Shown here piece by piece: positions 31,451 through 37,320 of a DNA stretch of 37,320 bases (positions are counted from its first letter, which is position 1; every line of letters begins with the position of its first letter). The translations under genes and the position numbers were made by a program. This stretch comes from Candidatus Coprenecus stercorigallinarum. Lineage in GTDB: Bacteria > Bacteroidota > Bacteroidia > Bacteroidales > UBA932. The notes below the pieces were generated by a model. That model did no database searches. It saw only the letters and a program-made list of their open reading frames with translations, and was not told where the DNA came from. The stretch spans positions 1 through 37,320 of the forward strand of contig DVIL01000043.1 of the NCBI GenBank assembly GCA_018711305.1. Reading direction: 5' to 3'.

Positions 31451-31499
31451 AAAAGAGACTGGCCAAAAGTCACCCGACTTCAGCCAGTCTCTTTTTTTT
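31451..31499 (+). terminator. Intrinsic terminator of the rpoBC unit
   Basis: AAAAGAGACTGGC (31451-31463) pairs perfectly with GCCAGTCTCTTTT (31483-31495), a 13-bp stem with a 19-nt loop that runs into eight Ts (31492-31499). This is a classic intrinsic terminator 33 bp after the rpoC stop. Confidence 0.95.
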
Positions 31500-31750
31500 C
31501 ACAATCCCTCCCCTACCACACCACTGGAGAGTACACCGGTTTCGCCATATTTCGAGGCACTCTCACTAACTGCTAACAGGTGCGGCGAGTGCCTGAGGCA
31601 GTATCTGAGGGAGCATAAGGACGGCTTAAGGTGGCCGCACATATCAGGCATATCACAAGCCATATCAGTTTTCAGGCAATTGCTTGAATATCAACTGTGC
31701 CGGCATGCCATACAATCCAGAAAGGTGTGACGGGATATGGATCATGACGT
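31500..31750. other. Non-coding gap between two convergent terminators
   Basis: About 250 bp with no gene I can support. It holds an 8-bp inverted repeat, AGGCACTC (31555-31562) with GAGTGCCT (31587-31594), and three CATATCA copies at 31640, 31649 and 31661. The rpoC frame stays free of stop codons from 31419 to about 31730, but with no ATG and running across the terminator. Confidence 0.6.
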
Positions 31751-31780
31751 AAAAAAAGGGCGGCCAAAACAGCCGCCCTT
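31751..31780 (-). terminator. Intrinsic terminator of the SusCD locus
   Basis: Read on the minus strand, AAGGGCGGC (31780-31772) pairs with GCCGCCCTT (31764-31756) across a 7-nt loop, followed by a run of seven Ts (31757-31751). It lies 28 bp after the stop of the last gene of the SusC-SusD unit. Confidence 0.95.
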
Positions 31781-31808
31781 CACTCAACTTAACCTTACTG
31801 CAAGATTT

Positions 31809-32828
31809 TTAGTTCTCGTCTTTGCGTACTACAGGAAGATTTGGAAGTTCTGCTGTCACAGTAACATCAGCTTCCGGCAACGAGAAATAGCAGTACCAGT
31901 CGGCACGCTCGAGTACGGGTTTTCCGTCCTGACCGTAAGCCACGATGTAGGGTCTGAACTGCATGATACCGTTTTTAAGCCTAATGCAGTCCTTGTACAT
32001 ATCCGCTACGGAAACCTTGGAGTCATTAGCATCGATTGACTCGACAGGGGCATCTGCCGGATAGTAATAGTAGATCGACGAAGCGGGAATAGAATCGATA
32101 ACCATTACACCGTTGGTCCACGAACCGCTCCATACGAGGGTATCCACATCTGCCTTTGACGACTCCCGTATAGAAATCTCGATCTCAGCTGTGGCAACAC
32201 CTTCTACACCGGCATCCTCGAAGCCGGCAGCCTGGAGATTGTCAACGATGGCCTTCAGAGCCGTACTGTCCTTGGACTCAACATACGGATTCACAATCCT
32301 GTAAAGAGGATAACCGGCATTTACAGCCTGGTTCACCTGAGGAGTGAGGATATCATCGAGAATGGGATCGTAGAACTCTCCCTTTCCGAGCTTCTGCCAT
32401 ACGAGAGCCTTGCTGAGCTTTACCTGGATGGCAGGATACGGTGTAGCTTCATTATAAAGGGTCGTGTCGGCAATCTGGATGATGCCGCTATAGGTCTTGC
32501 CTCCGTAAAAATTATCAAGGAGCTGGAGTTCCACGTTTGCCTCATACTCGCCCTGGGCAAAATCCACAGATTCAGGAACACTAACGCAATTCGGCATGCT
32601 GTGGATAAGAGGTACGGTCAGTGCTCTGTCCGCAGACCCACGTGCAATGACCACATTGACAGTATTCACCGACTGATCCATGTATGTACTGCTAAAGACT
32701 TCCGCTGCAAAGGAAACCTCATTGGCCTGCATAGGTTCGTACATGTCCTTGATATTCTCCTGATCGCAGGATGCCAGGACTGCCAGTGAGACAGCTGCAG
32801 TGCATAATATCTTAAATGTATTTTTCAT
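31809..32828 (-). CDS. SusE-position outer-membrane lipoprotein
   Basis: I start this 339-residue protein at the ATG at 32826-32828; the frame extends two codons upstream only to a TTG. The signal peptide ends in the lipobox VLASC (Cys21), followed by DQENIKD, acidic residues that suit surface export. The N-terminal half has beta-sandwich-like strands (NTVNVVIARGSADRALTVPL, VELQLLDNFYGGKTYSGIIQI) resembling DUF1735/DUF4843-type domains found next to SusD. The C-terminal part has a SSIYYYYPADAPV strand and an aromatic-rich end. It is the last gene of the SusC-SusD operon, 31 bp after susD, with a terminator just downstream. It probably binds the transported substrate at the surface (inference); the exact family is not certain. 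Confidence 0.75.
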   Translation of the reverse strand: MKNTFKILCTAAVSLAVLASCDQENIKDMYEPMQANEVSFAAEVFSSTYMDQSVNTVNVVIARGSADRALTVPLIHSMPNCVSVPESVDFAQGEYEANVELQLLDNFYGGKTYSGIIQIADTTLYNEATPYPAIQVKLSKALVWQKLGKGEFYDPILDDILTPQVNQAVNAGYPLYRIVNPYVESKDSTALKAIVDNLQAAGFEDAGVEGVATAEIEISIRESSKADVDTLVWSGSWTNGVMVIDSIPASSIYYYYPADAPVESIDANDSKVSVADMYKDCIRLKNGIMQFRPYIVAYGQDGKPVLERADWYCYFSLPEADVTVTAELPNLPVVRKDEN

Positions 32829-32859
32829 TGTCAATTTAACTTTTTGTTGTTTTCACACA

Positions 32860-34443
32860 TTAGTTTGCAGGATTCAGGGAAGGATCATCACCCGTATTGC
32901 CATCAGGATATGAACCGATAGGGTTCTGGACCATAAGAGGGTTGGCATCCATCTCTGCCTGAGGGATGGTGAGTACCCAGTCGAAGGACTCAGGATCATT
33001 AGTATGCACATTGGGAAGGAGCGCATTCACAGGATGGCCCATGTCCGCTGTACGTACGAAGCCCTGACGGAGACGCTTGATATCATAGATACGTCCGTAT
33101 TCACCCCAGAGCTCGATACGGCGCTGGAGGATTATCTCCTCGAGAAGCGAACCTGTCTCCTGTGTGGTCAGTGCCCCCATTTCAAGGCCTGAGCTGGTAC
33201 AGTTGTAGGTGTTATCCCTGAATTTCATAAAGTTGTTCAGAGTTGTCTTTGCACCGTTCTCATCTCCGAGACGGGCCTGGCACTCGGCCTGGATAAGCAG
33301 CATCTCAGGCACTCTCATGAAGATCTGGTCTGCACCGGTCATAGGGTCGGTGACATTTCCCGCAGCATCCTTGTTCCCGAACTGGAACTTCTTCTGCTGA
33401 TAGAATGTCTTACCTACTTCTATCTCGCCATCAGCTACAAACCAGGCCTTACGGCTGTCAGAATCAGCTATCTTGTCATACAGCCATTCAGAGCAGCATT
33501 TTCTCGCAGCATCTCCATAACCTCCGAAGTCAGGGTCCATATGCGCCAGGAACTGAGGGTTGGTAGTTCCCTGCGAAGATATGATCTCGGCTCCCCAGAG
33601 GACATCGTCTGCATTAGCGTTATTGTATCCGGAAGTAACATCAGTTGTCATCTTGCCTCCGGCTGCCGCTATCTTGGCTGCGTCGAGAGCTGTCTGCCAG
33701 TCACCCATATAGAGTGCTATACGGGCTTTTATACCGTTTGCCACGTACCTGTCCACATGAGAGACATGGCGTTTGGGAGCGCTGGCAAGCAGAACGATTG
33801 CTGAGTCAATATCGGACATGGCATGCTGATATACCTCCCTGTTGGTAGAGCGGGCCTTTCCGGGTGTTCCAGCTACGGTAGGCTCGGTGTAGATAGGTAC
33901 GGAAAGATTGTCCTCATGGCCGATATAGCTTCTTGCATAAGTCATGGCGAGGTAGTGCAGCGCGTATGCACGGAGAGCATAGCAGTTACCCATGATGTAG
34001 TTGATATCTTCCTCTGTCCCTTCCATCGTGTGCTGTGCAGCGAGGATATAGTTTACCTGGGAAATGAGGGTGTAGTAGAAGTTCCAGCAGTCATAGGGAC
34101 GCCATCCGTCACTGGTGTAATAAGACTTCACACTATAGATATAGTCATTCCAGAACCATCCGTTTCCCTGTGAAGACATAACCATATCCTCTCCCATGAG
34201 GTCACCCATGAGGGCATATCCCTGAGGTCCGAACGACTGGTGCTGATTGAAGTTCACAGTCACACCCCACGACCAGAACCATCTGTAGGCTCCGTTGAGG
34301 GCTATCAGTCCTCCATCCGTGTTGTCAAGCATGGTATTGGAGGCTACGGCATCTGTAGGGCTGGTATTAAGCGCGTCCTTGGAGCAGGAAGCGATAGTAA
34401 GTACAGCCAGTGCTGATACTGCAATTATTAATATTTTTTTCAT
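32860..34443 (-). CDS. SusD/RagB-family nutrient-binding lipoprotein
   Basis: SusD-like proteins form the lid over a SusC transporter and capture glycans or peptides. The 527-residue protein has a lipoprotein signal with lipobox TIASC (Cys20) followed by SKDALNTSPTDAVAS, the common SusD N-terminus. Helical TPR-like segments include YALRAYALHYLAMTYARSYIG and RVPEMLLIQAECQARLGDENGAKTTLN. The family motif ILQRRIELWGEYGRIYDIKRL lies near the C-terminus, followed by NPLMVQNPIG. The length is typical. It sits 20 bp after the SusC gene. The substrate cannot be read from sequence, and no glycoside hydrolase is visible in this window. Confidence 0.95.
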   Translation of the reverse strand: MKKILIIAVSALAVLTIASCSKDALNTSPTDAVASNTMLDNTDGGLIALNGAYRWFWSWGVTVNFNQHQSFGPQGYALMGDLMGEDMVMSSQGNGWFWNDYIYSVKSYYTSDGWRPYDCWNFYYTLISQVNYILAAQHTMEGTEEDINYIMGNCYALRAYALHYLAMTYARSYIGHEDNLSVPIYTEPTVAGTPGKARSTNREVYQHAMSDIDSAIVLLASAPKRHVSHVDRYVANGIKARIALYMGDWQTALDAAKIAAAGGKMTTDVTSGYNNANADDVLWGAEIISSQGTTNPQFLAHMDPDFGGYGDAARKCCSEWLYDKIADSDSRKAWFVADGEIEVGKTFYQQKKFQFGNKDAAGNVTDPMTGADQIFMRVPEMLLIQAECQARLGDENGAKTTLNNFMKFRDNTYNCTSSGLEMGALTTQETGSLLEEIILQRRIELWGEYGRIYDIKRLRQGFVRTADMGHPVNALLPNVHTNDPESFDWVLTIPQAEMDANPLMVQNPIGSYPDGNTGDDPSLNPAN

Positions 34444-34463
34444 TTTATAATGTTCTTTAACGA

Positions 34464-37320
34464 TTAGAAGTTAATATCGATACCTATGGACACTGTTCTT
34501 GTAGGAAGGTATGTATAGCCCTGGCCTCCGGAGAAGCTGTACTGGGGATCCATACCGTCGAGATGGCTGAAGAGGGCGAGGTTGTCACCAACAGCATATA
34601 TCCTGATAGAGCTGATATTGGCCTTCTCGGTCCACTTGGTGGGGAGTGTATAGCCGAGCTGTACTGATCTGATTGCAAAGTAGGATGCATCAATGAGCCA
34701 CCTGTCGTTGATGGTCTGACGCCCTGAATCTACCTTCAGCTTAGGCACATCGGTGATATCACCGGGCTTCTGCCAACGGCGGAGCTGGTTCTTGTGGAAT
34801 GTAGCCGCATAGTACATAGGCTCCATCACACCGCTGTAGGTACCGTTGTAGATGTTTCCTCCGATGGAGAATGTGGTCAGGAACGAGAAGTCGAACGATC
34901 CGAGATAGAAGTTGGAACCGAACGAACCGGAAATCACGGGCTCACGGCTGTCGAAGACATAACGGCTGTTGGCAGCTGCAGTCTCGTTGGATGTGATATA
35001 GTCAGAGCCTTCGATTTTCTGGCCATTGGCATCTGTCTCATAAGCCCAGTAGAGCTGGTTACCTGTAGCAGGATCGACACCGGCGGTCTTTACCATATAG
35101 AAGGAATTGATAGGCAGACCCACTTCTATCAGATACTGTCCGTCAAGAATCCTGTCCTGCCCCGATACCAAGGATACCACCTTGTTCTGGTTGTGGTACA
35201 GCATCAAGGTAGAGTTGGCCTGGAACTTGTCACGGTTGAGCCAGTTGACCCTGATGGTAGCCTCGACACCCTGGTTGTCCATAGAACCTACGTTGGCATT
35301 GTAGGAGGAGAATCCGGTTGAAAGTGCCATAGGAGAAGCCAGCAGCAGGTCATTGGTACGGGAATAGTAGTACTCGACAGTCAGATCGAGGACTCTGTTA
35401 AAGAGGGATGTCTCGAGACCGACGTTGAGAGTGTTCTTTTTCTCCCATGTAACCAGAGGATTTTCAAGGGTCGACACGATACCGCCCATGTTGCTTGCAT
35501 TGGGCCAGCCGAGGTCGTAGAGTCCCTGCCATGCGTAGTATGTATTGAGATTGTCGTTACCCTGTACACCATAGGAAGCCTTGAGGGTCATGTTGTTGAT
35601 CCACTCGGCGTTCATCCACCTCTCCTCAGAGATTCTCCAGGATGCACCTACTGACCAGAACTGACCCCAACGGTGATCCTGCTCGAATCTCGACGATCCG
35701 TCAGTACGCCATGAAGCTGAGATGAAGTACTTGTTGTCGTAGTCATAGTTCACACGGGAGAGGAACGACTCTATGACATAAGTATCGGTATAGGAGGTGT
35801 GGTCTGCTACGGTTGTTGCAGGAGCCAGTTCGGGAATTCCGGGATAGATACCGGTACTGTTGGCATACAGGTAATTGTAAGTATAGTTGTAGTACTCATG
35901 TCCAAGAAGCACGCTGATGTTGTGCTTGTCGAAACGGCGGTCGTAGGTAAGCAGCTGGTTGAATGTGTAGGAGAAATTCCTTGTGCTGTACTTGTCGATG
36001 CTGCCGTTTGTAGAGGCACCGTCACCGGTATAGGGGTTGGTATAGGATGTAATCCTGCGGCTTGCAAGGTCTCCACCGAAGTTCACTGTCAGAGCAAGTC
36101 CTTTCAGGGCACCCATCACATCGTCGTCACCGCCGAGGCGGGCGAATGTACGGAAACTTACGTTGTCGTATTCCTGACGGTACATGTTCTCGTACAGGTC
36201 ACCGATAGGGTTGAAACGGGATGCGGTAGGACGGGTGAAGCCGTAGTCATACTGACGGTTGCCGTCCTCGTCCAGAAGGTCTTTGCCAGCATCGTCCTTC
36301 ATATATACAGGGTAGATAGGAGCCATGAACTGGGCGGTATACCATACGTTGTTGGTCTGGGTTCCGGAGTTCTGGGCCTGGTTGGCATCAGTGTAGGAAT
36401 AGCTGAGGTTGGCACTCAGACGCAGCCATTTGGTAGCCTCATGGTCCACACCGGCTCTGGCTGAATAACGGGAGAAGAGAGAAGTGATCAGCACACCTTC
36501 ATCACGCAGATAACCGGCAGAGAAATTGTACTTTGTCCTCTCGTTACCGCCGTTTACACCTACCTGATACTCCTGACGCAGGGCCTTGGTATTGGTAAGC
36601 TCGTCCATCCAGTCCTCGTTCCAAGCCGATACTGCATCGGGTCTGACCTGACCGGTAGCAGGGTCGATAACTGTTGCCCATGTATAGTTCTTGTAGGGAT
36701 TGTACAGTTCACCTCCGAGAGTAGAGCTCATGCTGGAAGCCGCATAGTTGTGGGCAGCATCTACAGAATAACCTCCGTCGATAGCCGTGTTGTACAGCGA
36801 TTCGTAGGTCAGTTCCACAAACTCATTCTGGTTAACCAGGTCATAACGGGGAATGGCACGTGACTGCCAGCCGACCTGAGCCTTGAGGTTCACATCGACA
36901 CGGCCTTCCTTACCTTTCTTTGTGGTAATTACAACCACACCGTTAGCACCACGGGCACCGTACAGAGCTCCTGCGGAAGCATCCTTCAGCACGGTCATGG
37001 ACTCGATATCCTGAGGGTTGATGGAGCTGAGGCTTCCGTCAAAAGGAATACCGTCAACTACATACAGAGGACTGGAGCTGGCATTGATGGAGCCGGCGCC
37101 ACGGATCTGTATGGAAGCACCCTCACCGGGCTGGCCGCTACCGGAAGTCACCTCCACACCGGCTACCAGACCCTCTATTGCCTTGGTAACATTCGACACA
37201 CTCCTCTTGATGATGTCGTCATTCTTGACCACGGCTGCAGAACCGGTAAACGATTCCTTCTTAGCCGTACCGTAAGCTACGACAATCACGTCCTCGAGCA
37301 TTTCGGTCTCGGGCTCGAGC
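34464..37320 (-). CDS. SusC/RagA-family TonB-dependent transporter, N-terminus cut by window edge
   Basis: The frame stays open to the window edge. The first visible residues LEPETEMLEDVIVVAYG show that the signal peptide and carboxypeptidase-regulatory-like domain lie outside; the Met in that stretch is internal. The TonB box region VIVVAYGT leads into the plug domain: AIEGLVAGVEV, IQIRGAGSINASSSPLYVVDGIPFDG, DIESMTVLKDASAGALYGARGANGVVVITTKKG, all standard SusC signatures. The remaining roughly 800 residues form the 22-strand barrel, ending in TRTVSIGIDINF with the usual terminal Phe. With the SusD 20 bp downstream it makes a TonB-powered uptake complex in the outer membrane. Nothing in the visible barrel identifies the ligand. 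Confidence 0.96.
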   Translation of the reverse strand, partial: LEPETEMLEDVIVVAYGTAKKESFTGSAAVVKNDDIIKRSVSNVTKAIEGLVAGVEVTSGSGQPGEGASIQIRGAGSINASSSPLYVVDGIPFDGSLSSINPQDIESMTVLKDASAGALYGARGANGVVVITTKKGKEGRVDVNLKAQVGWQSRAIPRYDLVNQNEFVELTYESLYNTAIDGGYSVDAAHNYAASSMSSTLGGELYNPYKNYTWATVIDPATGQVRPDAVSAWNEDWMDELTNTKALRQEYQVGVNGGNERTKYNFSAGYLRDEGVLITSLFSRYSARAGVDHEATKWLRLSANLSYSYTDANQAQNSGTQTNNVWYTAQFMAPIYPVYMKDDAGKDLLDEDGNRQYDYGFTRPTASRFNPIGDLYENMYRQEYDNVSFRTFARLGGDDDVMGALKGLALTVNFGGDLASRRITSYTNPYTGDGASTNGSIDKYSTRNFSYTFNQLLTYDRRFDKHNISVLLGHEYYNYTYNYLYANSTGIYPGIPELAPATTVADHTSYTDTYVIESFLSRVNYDYDNKYFISASWRTDGSSRFEQDHRWGQFWSVGASWRISEERWMNAEWINNMTLKASYGVQGNDNLNTYYAWQGLYDLGWPNASNMGGIVSTLENPLVTWEKKNTLNVGLETSLFNRVLDLTVEYYYSRTNDLLLASPMALSTGFSSYNANVGSMDNQGVEATIRVNWLNRDKFQANSTLMLYHNQNKVVSLVSGQDRILDGQYLIEVGLPINSFYMVKTAGVDPATGNQLYWAYETDANGQKIEGSDYITSNETAAANSRYVFDSREPVISGSFGSNFYLGSFDFSFLTTFSIGGNIYNGTYSGVMEPMYYAATFHKNQLRRWQKPGDITDVPKLKVDSGRQTINDRWLIDASYFAIRSVQLGYTLPTKWTEKANISSIRIYAVGDNLALFSHLDGMDPQYSFSGGQGYTYLPTRTVSIGIDINF

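Noticed and set aside
31640..31667. CATATCA repeats as a CRISPR remnant
   Set aside because: There are only three 7-bp units with 2- and 5-bp gaps; no repeat-spacer structure and no cas genes are present.
37018..37301. Internal Met at 37301 as the start of the SusC gene
   Set aside because: The frame continues upstream to the window edge, and the residue precedes the TonB-box region, so a signal peptide and N-terminal domain must lie outside.

Overview
The window comes from a member of the Bacteroidota, most likely an anaerobic, host-associated Bacteroidales species. The evidence is a SusC/SusD pair, a Mfa/Fim-type (type V pilus) lipoprotein operon, Bacteroidetes-style promoters (TTTG-N19-TAnnTTTG) in place of sigma70 promoters, weak or absent Shine-Dalgarno sequences, and the gene order tRNA cluster-tuf-trnW-secE-nusG-rplKAJL-rpoBC. 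GC content looks moderately high (roughly 50-60% by eye), which would suit a Rikenellaceae-like or related lineage, but I cannot name the genus.

Layout. (1) 1-5028, minus strand: a four-gene fimbrial operon of a DUF3575/OmpA-like protein, a Mfa2/FimB-like anchor lipoprotein, a short DUF6562-like lipoprotein and a long tip-type lipoprotein that runs off the left edge. A good promoter with an overlapping inverted repeat lies upstream (5103-5171). (2) 5289-8068, minus: threonine aldolase and recJ. (3) 8156-11579, plus: lysS, a SpoU-type RNA methyltransferase overlapping it, and aroE. The last two carry a recurring palindrome inside their coding sequence. (4) 11675-14488, minus: two tandem paralogous MFS transporters. 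(5) 14576-18309, plus: ssb, purA, dxs. (6) 18316-20229: a textbook promoter, tRNA-Thr, tRNA-Tyr, a long hairpin element, tRNA-Gly, tRNA-Thr, tuf and tRNA-Trp. (7) 20315-31418: secE, nusG, rplK, rplA, rplJ, rplL, rpoB, rpoC, ending at a strong terminator. (8) 31419-31808: non-coding stretch between two convergent terminators. (9) 31809-37320, minus: SusE-position lipoprotein, SusD and SusC (cut by the right edge), a glycan or other nutrient uptake locus ending at its own terminator.

Most of the window is core housekeeping: translation, transcription, DNA repair, purine, isoprenoid and shikimate metabolism. The two ends are surface-exposed accessory loci, adhesion on the left and nutrient uptake on the right. 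I did not find an obvious new enzymatic system. The most unusual signals are non-coding: a 20-bp perfect inverted repeat with an alternative pairing partner between tRNA-Tyr and tRNA-Gly; an inverted repeat over the fimbrial promoter start region; an inverted repeat ending at the lysS start codon; and palindromic repeats inside the spoU and aroE reading frames.
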